This document shows positions 41,782 to 49,799 of a stretch of DNA of 64,000 nucleotides, piece by piece. A model generated the notes under the pieces. The model searched no databases. It saw only the letters and a list, made by a program, of their open reading frames with translations, and was not told the DNA's origin. Positions within the stretch are counted from its first letter, which is position 1. The number at the start of each line of letters is the position of its first letter. Position numbers and translations under genes: made by a program. Source of the DNA: Pseudomonas sp. C1C7 (lineage in GTDB: Bacteria; Pseudomonadota; Gammaproteobacteria; Pseudomonadales; Pseudomonadaceae); contig NZ_JABFMP010000030.1 of assembly GCF_013359595.1 (NCBI RefSeq), positions 1 to 64,000 of the forward strand, in the 5' to 3' direction.

Positions 41782-42285
41782 TCATTGCATCTTGCCGTGA
41801 TCCATCATGCTGTGGTCCATCTTGCTGTGATCCATGGTGTTGAGCGCACGGGCGTCCGCCTCGACCTTGATCGTTTCCTTCTCGCCCTTGGCGTTTTCCA
41901 CGGTCAGGGTCAGCGGCACCTTGCTGCCATCGGCCACCTGGGCGGTCAGGTCCATCAGCATGATGTGATAACCATTCGGATCGAAGCTTACCGGCTTGCC
42001 GGCCGGCAGGGCGACGGACTCGACCTGACGCATGCTCATCACGTCGTCCTTCATGGTCGACTGGTGAATCTGCACCAGCTTGGCCACCGGCGACTCGACG
42101 CTCACCAACTTGCTGTCGCTGTCGGCCTGCAGGGTCATGAACGCGCCGGTCGAGTGCTGGCCGGTCACGGTGGCGCGGACCCAGGCGTCATTCACCCGGG
42201 TTTGCGCGGATGCCTGCCACGCCAGGCCAATCAGGGACATTCCCAGCACAAGCTGTTTGATACGTGCTGCGCAAAGCGAAGTCAT
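41782..42285 (-). CDS. periplasmic PCu(A)C copper chaperone with Met/His tail
   Basis: The 167-residue exported protein has a signal peptide (cleavage near WQASAQT) and a PCuAC cupredoxin-like domain. Its copper site uses His and Met residues (LVQIHQSTMKDDVMSM and later GYHIMLM). An extra C-terminal tail after residue 150 repeats MDHSKMDHSMMDHGKM, a likely additional metal site. PCuAC delivers Cu(I) for oxidase CuA assembly with Sco. Its ATG overlaps the Sco stop. Confidence 0.9.
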   Translation of the reverse strand: MTSLCAARIKQLVLGMSLIGLAWQASAQTRVNDAWVRATVTGQHSTGAFMTLQADSDSKLVSVESPVAKLVQIHQSTMKDDVMSMRQVESVALPAGKPVSFDPNGYHIMLMDLTAQVADGSKVPLTLTVENAKGEKETIKVEADARALNTMDHSKMDHSMMDHGKMQ

Positions 42286-42890
42286 CAGCAGACCTCCATG
42301 ACGGTGAGCAGGTCTTCTGCGCACTCTTGAGCGGTAAGGGACGCGGACAGGCCCAGGCGCAGATTGCCCCGGGAGTCGAACACGAAACTGGTGGCGGTGT
42401 GGGACAGGGTGTAGGTGTCGCCGCTCGGGACCTTCTCGAAGAATACGCCGAACTCTTTGGCAACGGCGGCGGTTTCTTCCAGCGTGCCGTACAGCGCCTC
42501 GAAACTCGGGTCGAAGGCCTTGACGTACTTGTCGAGCAACTCGGGGGTATCGCGCTCCGGGTCCAGGGTGATGAAGACCACCTGCAGGCGCTCGCCATCG
42601 CGGCCCATCAGTTTCTTCGCCTGGGCCGCGCGGGCCAGCGTGGTCGGGCAGACCGCCGGGCATTGGGTGAAACCGAAGAAGATCATCGGCATCAGGCCCC
42701 GGTAGCTGCCGAGCATCCGGGTTTCGCCCTGGGAGTCCGTGAGTTTGAAGGAACGGCCCATGATCTTGTCGCTCAGATCCTTGCCGTACTTGAACGACAG
42801 CTTGCTGCTGTCATCGCAGCCGGCAAGCAGGCCGAGGCTCAGCAGGCTCATGCCCTGCAGGACCGAACGGCGGGAATACAACGTACTCAT
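42285..42890 (-). CDS. SCO1/SenC-family protein, lipoprotein
   Basis: This 201-residue Sco protein has a signal with RR and a lipobox (RRSVLQGMSLLSLGLLAGC). The copper/thiol motif is CPAVC in FGFTQCPAVCPTT, and a distal His lies in TLSHTATSFVFD. It is coupled by ATGA to the PCuAC gene, the usual pairing for copper insertion into cytochrome oxidase. Start 42890 is favoured because upstream sequence is not signal-like. Confidence 0.9.
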   Translation of the reverse strand: MSTLYSRRSVLQGMSLLSLGLLAGCDDSSKLSFKYGKDLSDKIMGRSFKLTDSQGETRMLGSYRGLMPMIFFGFTQCPAVCPTTLARAAQAKKLMGRDGERLQVVFITLDPERDTPELLDKYVKAFDPSFEALYGTLEETAAVAKEFGVFFEKVPSGDTYTLSHTATSFVFDSRGNLRLGLSASLTAQECAEDLLTVMEVC

Positions 42891-43132
42891 GGAAATAAAG
42901 CTTCCTGTGTAGCGACAGAAATAAACACAGTGCCTGACAGACCAGGCGGAAAAAAGCGCAGGGATGTTAACAAACTGTTGTCCGATTGCGCCTAATCGAT
43001 CGCCCGCCGGTACTGCGCCAAATGGTCGCGGGCACGCGCTACACAGGCATACAAAAGCCCGTCGCGCGGACACATTGCAGATACATTCCTGCGCTTTCAT
43101 GGGGGCGTCCAATCCCCACGGAGTTCATTGTC

Positions 43133-43333
43133 ATGTTCGGCAAACTGCAAAAGGCCACCCGGTTTTTCCGCGAGAGCGCACGGCTGATGGTGGGCGTCCC
43201 CGATTACGACAACTACGTCGCGCAAATGGCCCTCAAGTCGCCAGGCGAGCCGGTGATGAGTTATGAGGACTTCTTCCGCGAGCGCCAGGAAGCCCGGTTC
43301 GGGCGGGGGAAGTGCAATACGCGGTGTTGCTGA
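43133..43333 (+). CDS. YbdD/YjiX-family small protein
   Basis: This 66-residue protein matches YbdD/YjiX: start MFGKLQKATRFF, PDYDNYVAQMALKSPGEPVM, YEDFFRERQEARFG and terminal CNTRCC. In other bacteria this small gene follows the peptide/pyruvate transporter gene cstA or btsT. Here no such transporter is adjacent, so it is an orphan copy. GGAG lies before the ATG. Confidence 0.88.
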   Translation: MFGKLQKATRFFRESARLMVGVPDYDNYVAQMALKSPGEPVMSYEDFFRERQEARFGRGKCNTRCC

Positions 43334-43399
43334 AAACGGCGGAGCGGGCAGGTGATGGGGTCCGCTCGCCAGAGGTTCTTGGTTCGACCAAAGAGTATT

Positions 43400-43437
43400 T
43401 GCACTTTTATAAAGCGCCAGGTTCGCCAGCGTGCACC
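43400..43437. promoter_or_regulatory. two TGCAC half-sites, possible NtrC enhancer
   Basis: TGCAC at 43400-43404 and TGCACC at 43432-43437 resemble NtrC half-sites (TGCACC-N5-GGTGCA) and lie 135-170 bases upstream of a sigma-54-like promoter. The partner half-sites are poor, so this is a weak call. Confidence 0.3.
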
Positions 43438-43571
43438 AGCGCGTAGCGATTTCCAGGCTGCTCCCCGCACCAGAATTCGCTCAAACCCCGCCATCGCCCA
43501 TCCGCATCATCGCCTCGAAACCCATATAAACCGCACCCTCCAGCCGATCTCTCCAACGCCAATAAGCCAAC

Positions 43572-43587
43572 TGGCACAACCCCTGCA
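43572..43587 (+). promoter_or_regulatory. sigma-54-type -24/-12 promoter of nirBD
   Basis: TGGCACAACCCCTGCA has the invariant GG and GC pairs separated by ten bases, as required for RpoN promoters. It is about 185 bases upstream of nirB, and transcription would start near 43598. This fits nitrogen-regulated assimilation. Confidence 0.72.
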
Positions 43588-43658
43588 TTAACCCCCTCAA
43601 GCCCTCTCGGTCAACGACGATCGATCAACCGCACAGGTCGTGGGCAATATCGGTGGAT

Positions 43659-43740
43659 CAGGCATGGCCGTCTGGTTTCGACACCGCAAAAGAACAGGCA
43701 AAGACGCCTGGAACCGTAAGGTTTCAGGCGTTTTTTTTTT
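43659..43740 (+). promoter_or_regulatory. ANTAR-type (NasT) antitermination leader of nirBD
   Basis: Two stem-loops with identical 5' arms precede a terminator. P1 is CAGGC-ATGGCC-GTCTG (43659-43674, one G-U pair). P2 is CAGGC-AAAGAC-GCCTG (43695-43710). Each six-base loop has A at position 1 and G at position 4, the recognition signature of ANTAR proteins. The 3' part of P2 overlaps the 5' arm of the terminator at 43704, so P2 and terminator are mutually exclusive. NasT is the expected binder in Pseudomonas. Confidence 0.8.
43704..43740 (+). terminator. leader terminator before nirB
   Basis: ACGCCTGGAACC (43704-43715) pairs with GGTTTCAGGCGT (43720-43731) around GTAA, followed by ten T. It lies 30 bases upstream of the nirB start, so transcription of nirBD must read through it. 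Confidence 0.92.
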
Positions 43741-43771
43741 GCTTTTTGAACCGTGATTGGCAGGGTCGTTT

Positions 43772-46330
43772 ATGAATTCCAATGTAGCCACGTTGAACAA
43801 GCTGCAAACGCTGGTCGTGATCGGCAACGGCATGGTCGGACATCATTGTGTCGAGCAACTGATCGAGCGCGGTGCCCTTGACCGCTATAGCCTGCATGTT
43901 TTCAGCGAAGAGCCGATGCGTGCCTACGACCGTGTGCACCTGTCCGAATACTTCACCGGTCGCGATGCCGAGTCGCTGGCATTGAGCGAGGCGTCCTTGT
44001 ACGAGACGCCGGGCGTCACCCTGCATCTGGGTGTGCCGGTGCTGGAAATCGATCGCGAACAGCGTCAGGTGGTGACCGCCCAAGGTCGCCTGGCTTACGA
44101 CAAGCTGGTGCTGGCCACCGGTTCCTATCCGTTCGTTCCGCCGATCGAAGGCGCCGAAGGCGAGTCGCGTCTGGTCTATCGCACCCTGGAAGATCTCGAC
44201 GCCATCCGTGCCGCGGCGGCCAACGCCCGGCGCGGTGTGGTGGTGGGCGGTGGTCTGCTTGGTCTGGAAGCGGCCAACGCCCTGAAGAGTCTTGGCCTGG
44301 AAGCCCATGTGGTGGAGTTCGCCCCGCGCCTGATGCCGGTGCAACTGGATGACCTCGGTGGCCTGGCGCTCAAGGCGCAGATCGAACGGCTCGGCGTCGG
44401 TGTGCACCTGTCCCGCGCCACGCAATCGATCAGCGCGGGGGAGCAGTATCGCTACCGGATGAATTTCGCCAACGACGAATTCCTCGAAACCGACCTGGTG
44501 GTGTTCTCCGCCGGTATCCGCGCCCAGGATGCATTGGCCCGCCAATGCGCGCTGGAGATCGGTCCGCGCGGCGGGGTGGTGATCGACGACACCTGCGTGA
44601 CCTGCGACCCCAACATCTACGCCATCGGCGAGTGCGCATCGTGGAACGGCAGCGTGTTCGGCCTGGTCGCCCCTGGCTACCAGATGGCGCGCAGTGTTGC
44701 CGCGCGCCTGTGCGATGACGCCGCCGAACCATTCCGTGGCGCCGACATGTCGACCAAGCTCAAGCTGCTCGGTGTCGACGTCGGTTCGATCGGCGACGCC
44801 CACGCCAACACCCCGGGTGCGCGCAGCTATCAGTTCATCGATGAAACCTCGGCCAGCTATCGCCGCCTGGTGGTGGACGCCAGCGGCAAGCACGTGCTCG
44901 GTGCGGTGCTGATCGGCGACAACAGCTACTACGACACGCTGCTGCAATACATGCAGAACGCGATTGCCTTGCCGGCGGAACCGGCGGGCCTGATCCTGCC
45001 GTCGTCCGAAGGGGCGCCAACCCTCGGCCCAGGCGCCTTGCCGGAATCGGCTACCGTCTGCTCGTGCCACAACGTGACCAAGGGCGCGATCTGCTCGGCC
45101 ATCGACGGTGGATGCAGCGACCTGGGCGAACTCAAGTCGCAGACCAAGGCCTGCACCGGTTGCGGCGGTTGCGCCGGGCTGCTCAAGCAAGTCTTCGAGC
45201 ACGAATTGATTGCCCGTGGTGTCAGCGTCGACAAGAGCCTGTGCGAGCACTTCGCCTACACCCGTCAGGAGCTGTATGCGCTGGTGCGGGTGGAAGGGGT
45301 GATCTCCTTCGAAGAACTGCTGGCCAAGCACGGTCGCGGCCACACCGGTTGCGACATCTGCAAACCCGCCGTGGGCTCGATCCTCGCGTCGTGCTGGAAC
45401 CAGCCGATCATGGACCCGTCGCTGGTGCCGTTGCAGGACACCAACGACACCTTCATGGCCAACATGCAGAAGAACGGCACGTACTCGGTGGTGCCGCGCA
45501 TTCCCGGCGGCGAGATCACTGCGGACAAGCTGATTGCCATCGGCGTCGTGGCGAAAAAATACGACCTCTACACCAAGATCACCGGCGGCCAGCGCATCGA
45601 CCTGTTCGGCGCGCAGTTGCATCAGTTGCCGGACATCTGGGGCGAGTTGATCGAGGCCGGCTTCGAGACCGGCCACGCCTACGGCAAGTCGACCCGCACG
45701 GTGAAATCCTGCGTCGGCAGCACCTGGTGCCGCTACGGCGTGCAGGACAGCGTGCAGATGGCCTTGACCCTGGAAGACCGCTACAAGGGCCTACGTTCGC
45801 CGCACAAGCTCAAGTTCGCGGTGTCCGGCTGCACCCGTGAATGCGCCGAGGCGCAGAGCAAGGACGTGGGGGTAATCGCCACCGAGAAGGGCTGGAATCT
45901 GTACATCGCCGGCAACGGCGGCATGCGCCCGCGCCACGCCGAGCTGTTCGCCACCGACCTGGATGATGCGACGCTGATCCGCTACATCGACCGCTTCCTG
46001 ATGTTCTACATCCGCACCGCCGACAAACTGCAGCGCACTTCGGTATGGCGCGAAAGCCTGGAAGGCGGCCTGGACTACCTCAAGGACGTGATCATCCACG
46101 ACAGCCTGGGCCTGGGCGAAGAACTGGAGTCGCAGATGCAACTGGTGGTCAATCGCTATGAATGCGAGTGGGCCAATGCCCTCAAAGACCCGGAAAAACT
46201 CAAGCGCTTCCGCACCTTCGTCAACGACAAACGCCCGGACCCGGACATCCACTTTGTCCAGGAACGCGGCCAGCGGCGCCCGATCATGGCCGCCGAACTC
46301 AACCTCATCCCCGTCAAGGAGCGTGTCTGA
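43772..46330 (+). CDS. nirB: Assimilatory nitrite reductase [NAD(P)H], large subunit
   Basis: This 852-residue cytoplasmic enzyme reduces nitrite to ammonium. Domains in order are an FAD/NAD(P) oxidoreductase half (VVIGNGMVGHHCVEQL at the start), a BFD-type [2Fe-2S] region (CSCHNVTKG, then CTGCGGC), a nitrite/sulfite-reductase ferredoxin-like half-domain, and the [4Fe-4S]-siroheme domain (GSTWCRYGVQDS, GCTRECAEAQ). Start 43772 follows CAGGG. It overlaps nirD by one base (TGATG). Expression appears governed by a sigma-54-like promoter and the ANTAR leader. Confidence 0.95.
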   Translation: MNSNVATLNKLQTLVVIGNGMVGHHCVEQLIERGALDRYSLHVFSEEPMRAYDRVHLSEYFTGRDAESLALSEASLYETPGVTLHLGVPVLEIDREQRQVVTAQGRLAYDKLVLATGSYPFVPPIEGAEGESRLVYRTLEDLDAIRAAAANARRGVVVGGGLLGLEAANALKSLGLEAHVVEFAPRLMPVQLDDLGGLALKAQIERLGVGVHLSRATQSISAGEQYRYRMNFANDEFLETDLVVFSAGIRAQDALARQCALEIGPRGGVVIDDTCVTCDPNIYAIGECASWNGSVFGLVAPGYQMARSVAARLCDDAAEPFRGADMSTKLKLLGVDVGSIGDAHANTPGARSYQFIDETSASYRRLVVDASGKHVLGAVLIGDNSYYDTLLQYMQNAIALPAEPAGLILPSSEGAPTLGPGALPESATVCSCHNVTKGAICSAIDGGCSDLGELKSQTKACTGCGGCAGLLKQVFEHELIARGVSVDKSLCEHFAYTRQELYALVRVEGVISFEELLAKHGRGHTGCDICKPAVGSILASCWNQPIMDPSLVPLQDTNDTFMANMQKNGTYSVVPRIPGGEITADKLIAIGVVAKKYDLYTKITGGQRIDLFGAQLHQLPDIWGELIEAGFETGHAYGKSTRTVKSCVGSTWCRYGVQDSVQMALTLEDRYKGLRSPHKLKFAVSGCTRECAEAQSKDVGVIATEKGWNLYIAGNGGMRPRHAELFATDLDDATLIRYIDRFLMFYIRTADKLQRTSVWRESLEGGLDYLKDVIIHDSLGLGEELESQMQLVVNRYECEWANALKDPEKLKRFRTFVNDKRPDPDIHFVQERGQRRPIMAAELNLIPVKERV

Positions 46331-46707
46331 TGAATCAGTCCAATACCCAACGCGTTGCCCGTGCAGAAAATGTCAATGTCTGGGAGTCGGTGTGCAGCCA
46401 GCAGGATCTGGTGAATGACTCCGGCGTGGTGGTGTGGCTGGACGGCGCGCAGGTGGCGCTGTTCTACCTGCCGGGGGCGGAGGGCAAGACCCTCTATGCG
46501 ATCGACAACCACGATCCGCAATCCGGGGCGAATGTAATTGGTCGCGGCCTGGTCGGCAGTATCAAGGGCGATCTGGTGGTGGCTTCGCCGATCTACAAAC
46601 AGCATTTCCGTCTGGAAGACGGCAGCTGCCTGGAATACCCGGAACAGCGCCTGCGGGTGTGGCCGGCGCGGTTGAATGAGGGCAGGGTGGAAGTGGGTGT
46701 GGCCTGA
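46330..46707 (+). CDS. nirD: Assimilatory nitrite reductase, small subunit
   Basis: This 125-residue Rieske-fold subunit completes the NirBD reductase. It has the Rieske-like shape (VWLDGAQVALFYLPGAEGKTLYAIDNHDP, then SPIYKQHFRLEDGSCLEYPEQ). As in other NirD proteins, it lacks a full set of iron-sulfur ligands. It is coupled to nirB by TGATG. No nitrate reductase or transporter gene follows. Confidence 0.94.
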   Translation: MNQSNTQRVARAENVNVWESVCSQQDLVNDSGVVVWLDGAQVALFYLPGAEGKTLYAIDNHDPQSGANVIGRGLVGSIKGDLVVASPIYKQHFRLEDGSCLEYPEQRLRVWPARLNEGRVEVGVA

Positions 46708-46735
46708 TTACTTACCTTGGCACAAACCAGACCCA

Positions 46736-46836
46736 CTGTGTGGGAGCCTGCTCGCGATGAAGGTCAACGATAACGCGCACTGCCTGAATGCTCGCGTTGT
46801 CCTGAAACCCATCGCGAGCAAGCCCGCTCCCGCAGG
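46736..46836. repeat. REPIN
   Basis: CTGTGTGGGAGCCTGCTCGCGATG faces CATCGCGAGCAAGCCCGCTCCCGCAGG. With the next REPIN it fills the 312-base gap after nirD; no gene is seen. Confidence 0.8.
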
Positions 46837-46876
46837 GTTTTGTGCCGTTCACAATTTCCGGCGGTTGTACACCAAA

Positions 46877-46972
46877 CCTGTAGGAGCGAGGCTTGCCCGC
46901 GAAGAGGCCGGCACATCCAACATCAATGCTGTCTGACCAGACGCCTTCGCAGGCAAGCCTTGCTCCTACAGG
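46877..46972. repeat. REPIN
   Basis: CCTGTAGGAGCGAGGCTTGCCCGCGAAG faces GCCTTCGCAGGCAAGCCTTGCTCCTACAGG. Confidence 0.85.
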
Positions 46973-47019
46973 GGTTGTGTCGTTCACAAATCCGGCGGTT
47001 GAGCACCGAAACCGATGGA

Positions 47020-47451
47020 TCAGAATTTATAGGCCTGTCGTCCTACAAGTAGCCATTTTCCACCCTGTTTCTGCCAGATCTGGAAGTTCTCGATCTCGGT
47101 CGGCACCACATCATTGCCCTTGATCGCCTGCGCCGAGAAGTGGTGGCGGACCAGTGCGACATCCCCGGAAACGGTGATGGTCTGGTTCTGCATTTCCAGG
47201 GTCTTGAACGCGCTTTTCCCCGTTTCGATATCGTCGATGAACGCCTTTTTGTCCTGGATCTTGCCGCTGGAATGCCCGTAGGTCAGGTTGTCGGCGGTCA
47301 GGGCCTGTAGTTGCGCGATGTTCTTGTGCAGCATCGCGTCGGTCAGATGATCGACAGCCTGGGCAACGTCCTTGTCACTGGTGGAAGGGGCGGCGGCGAC
47401 GTAGCCGCTGAACAGGCAGAGAAAACCAACCAGCACTTTGACTCTTTTCAT
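47020..47451 (-). CDS. exported NTF2/SnoaL-like (DUF4440-type) protein
   Basis: This 143-residue protein has a signal peptide (cleavage near GYVAAAP) and a cone-shaped NTF2-like domain (AVDHLTDAMLHKNIAQLQALTADNLTYGHSSGKIQDKKAF, then IENFQIWQKQGGKWLLVGRQ). The YGHSSG and W-containing end are typical of DUF4440. The periplasmic role is unknown. Start 47451 follows AAGGA. Confidence 0.83.
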   Translation of the reverse strand: MKRVKVLVGFLCLFSGYVAAAPSTSDKDVAQAVDHLTDAMLHKNIAQLQALTADNLTYGHSSGKIQDKKAFIDDIETGKSAFKTLEMQNQTITVSGDVALVRHHFSAQAIKGNDVVPTEIENFQIWQKQGGKWLLVGRQAYKF

Positions 47452-47668
47452 GGTATTTCCTTGTTGTTGTAGGTCGTCGTACAACCTATCAGGTTTTCTC
47501 TGAAATGGAAGACGGGGCAAAGGGGATCGGTCCGAAACCACGACTACCGCACGTCGTAAAACCCGCTATAACCGGATGCAGGCTTTCAACAACCGCAGAT
47601 GCGCGCCGATAACCTTTTCAGCAATGGGCTTGCATCATTCGAAAGCGTGCGAAAAGAGGAACCACAGA

Positions 47669-49282
47669 GTGTCCATAAAACTGCGTTTACTGTTGCTGAT
47701 CGGGACAGGCGTGCTCACCGCGTTGATCATGGGGCTGGTGAGTTACCTTGGGAATGGCCAGATGGCCCAGGCGGTGCAGGACAATGACGTCAGCATGTCC
47801 GCACTGCGCAATCATCTGGAAGCCGACATGATGCACGACGCCCTGCGCGCCGACGTGCTCTCGGCGATGCTGGTGGGATTGGACAAAAGCACCAGCAGCA
47901 AGGCCGATGTGCGCGGTTCCCTGGAGGAGCACGCCGCGCATTTCCGGCAGATGCTTGGGGACAACCTGAAGCTGCCGGTCAACGACACCCTCAAGACCGC
48001 GCTGAACCAGATCAAACCCAGCCTGGACACCTACATCGGGGCTGCCGAGCGCATTGTCGGCCTGGCGTTGGAAAATCCCGACGCCGCGCAAAAGGAATTG
48101 AGCGCCTTCAACGCCACGTTCAGCCAACTGGAAGACCAGATGGCGGCGCTCAGCGAGCTGATTGAAACCAACACGCAGCACACCAGCCAGGGCACGGCGC
48201 AGGCCATCAGCAATGCCAACCTCACCGTCGGCGCGGTGCTCATCGCCAGCCTGTTGTTGCTGCTGTTGCTGGGTCGCTCGGCCATCGTCAGCATCATGGG
48301 GCCGTTGCAGACCGCCAGCCGCATCGCCGACAGCATCGCACACGGCAACCTCAGCGAGCCGATCACCGAGACTCGACGCAACGACGAAGCCGGCCAGCTG
48401 ATCCGAAGCCTGGCCACCATGCAGCGGGATCTGCGCGGCATGATCGAGGTGGTGCGCAGCAACGCCCATGGCGTCAGTGGCATGAGCGAACGGCTGAGCA
48501 ACGGCTGCCACGAAGTCGCCGGCAGCAGCCAGCAACAGAGCGCCGCCGCCAGCACCATGGCCGCGGCCGCCAGCGAAATGACCGCGAGCATCGAAGAAAT
48601 CACCCGTCACGCCGAGCGCGCCCTGGACATGGCCAATCAGGCCGAGACCCTGGCCAAGGATGGCGGGCGGGTGATCCACCAGGTGGTCAACGACATGGAC
48701 GGTATCGCCCGCTCCGCGCAGCAGTCGGCCCAGGTGATCCGCACGCTGGACAAGGAATCCGAGGGGATTTTCAGCATTATCCAGGTGATCAAGGGCATTG
48801 CCGACCAAACCAACCTGCTGGCACTGAACGCCGCCATCGAAGCGGCCCGCGCCGGTGAGCAGGGCCGCGGTTTCGCCGTGGTGGCCGACGAAGTGCGCAG
48901 CCTGGCCGGCCGCACCAGCGCCTCCACCCAGGAAATCGCCGCCATGGTCTCGCGCATCCAGCAAAACACTCGCGAAGCGGTGACCAGCATGGAGGCGGGC
49001 GTGGCCCAGGTCGACAAAGGCATGGCCGTCACCGCCGAAGTCGAACGCGCCATCCGCGAAATCCTCGACGCCACCCTCAACACCACGCAACTGGTCAACG
49101 ACATCAGCCGCACCATCGGCGAACAGAGCCTGGCCAGCAACGAGATTGCCCATCAGGTGGAGATGATCGCCGGGATGTCGGAGGGCAACAGCAAGGTGAT
49201 CGGGGAGACGGCTTCGACTACCGATGAGTTGTCGAGTCTGGCGGGGAGGTTGTCGCAATCGGTGGATCGGTTCAGGCTCTAA
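47669..49282 (+). CDS. methyl-accepting chemotaxis protein
   Basis: This 537-residue chemoreceptor has an N-terminal membrane helix (LRLLLLIGTGVLTALIMGLVSY), a helical periplasmic sensor region of about 160 residues, a second helix (VGAVLIASLLLLLLLGRSAIV) and a HAMP domain. The signalling tip is QTNLLALNAAIEAARAGEQGRGFAVVADEVRSLA. The start is taken as GTG at 47669, eight bases after GAGGA; an upstream ATG at 47627 is less likely. The ligand is unknown. Confidence 0.93.
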   Translation: MSIKLRLLLLIGTGVLTALIMGLVSYLGNGQMAQAVQDNDVSMSALRNHLEADMMHDALRADVLSAMLVGLDKSTSSKADVRGSLEEHAAHFRQMLGDNLKLPVNDTLKTALNQIKPSLDTYIGAAERIVGLALENPDAAQKELSAFNATFSQLEDQMAALSELIETNTQHTSQGTAQAISNANLTVGAVLIASLLLLLLLGRSAIVSIMGPLQTASRIADSIAHGNLSEPITETRRNDEAGQLIRSLATMQRDLRGMIEVVRSNAHGVSGMSERLSNGCHEVAGSSQQQSAAASTMAAAASEMTASIEEITRHAERALDMANQAETLAKDGGRVIHQVVNDMDGIARSAQQSAQVIRTLDKESEGIFSIIQVIKGIADQTNLLALNAAIEAARAGEQGRGFAVVADEVRSLAGRTSASTQEIAAMVSRIQQNTREAVTSMEAGVAQVDKGMAVTAEVERAIREILDATLNTTQLVNDISRTIGEQSLASNEIAHQVEMIAGMSEGNSKVIGETASTTDELSSLAGRLSQSVDRFRL

Positions 49283-49325
49283 AGTTCGCGCGCCCACCGC
49301 GTTCTCCTGCAGGAACTCGATCAAA

Positions 49326-49420
49326 TGTGGGAGCGGGCTTGCCCGCGAAGGCGGGCGACCCGATTGCCAGGATGTACCCGGTTTTCTGTAGGAGCGAGGC
49401 TTGCCCGCGAAGGCTTTCTT
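49326..49420. repeat. two short REP copies
   Basis: TGTGGGAGCGGGCTTGCCCGCGAAGG and CTGTAGGAGCGAGGCTTGCCCGCGAAGG lie in the same orientation after the chemoreceptor gene. Confidence 0.75.
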
Positions 49421-49600
49421 ATTGGGTACATATCCATTTCTGCGGTAACGGCCGCTATTGGTTCCGACCTTACGGCGGGTCACTTGGAAGAGCGCCAAGT
49501 AACCAAGCGCTTTTATCCCCTGACGTCCGGTGCCTCGCCTAGGCTCGGCCTTCCGACGGGGCGCATCAAAATCAAAAGCGAGGCGGTCTACCGGCCGGCC
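49421..49600. repeat. dispersed intergenic repeat, probably internally deleted copy
   Basis: The stretch beginning GGGTACATATCCATTTCTGC and ending near GCGAGGCGGTCTACCGGCC has a sequence I recall as a frequent intergenic repeat of fluorescent pseudomonads. No believable reading frame is present. The usual middle part seems to be missing near 49540-49560. Confidence 0.55.
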
Positions 49601-49613
49601 TGATCGCGGTCCC

Positions 49614-49701
49614 GTGTAGGAGCTGCCGAAGGCTGCGATCTTTTGATCTTGATCTTGAAGATCAAAAGATCGCAGCCTCGTTGCACTCGGCAGCTCCTGC
49701 A
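49614..49701. repeat. long REPIN-type hairpin
   Basis: TGTAGGAGCTGCCGAAGGC faces GGCAGCTCCTGCA with GATCAAAAGATCGCAGCC inside. It shares its left flank with the copy at 29012. Confidence 0.88.
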
Positions 49702-49742
49702 GTGGTTCGGTGTTGACCACACATTTTTTGCTCACGAACGAA

Positions 49743-49772
49743 TCTGTGGGAGCGAGCCTGCTCGCGATGAGG
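49743..49772. repeat. single short REP hairpin
   Basis: TCTGTGGGAGCGAGCCTGCTCGCGATGAGG lies just before the dihydroxy-acid dehydratase stop. Confidence 0.65.
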
Positions 49773-49799
49773 CCCGAAAGGCCAATCCATAACTCAGGG

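Noticed and set aside
43334..43570. Hidden gene between the YbdD-like gene and the nir promoter
   Set aside because: Short frames there have no ribosome site and Pro/Arg-rich translations; the stretch is better read as regulatory DNA.
43724..45676. 650-residue minus-strand frame opposite nirB
   Set aside because: It is antisense to nirB, which shows all expected cofactor motifs; the frame would also cover the nir terminator.
49325..49603. Two overlapping 70-92-residue plus-strand frames after the chemoreceptor
   Set aside because: They lie wholly in REP and dispersed-repeat DNA, a known source of false gene calls.
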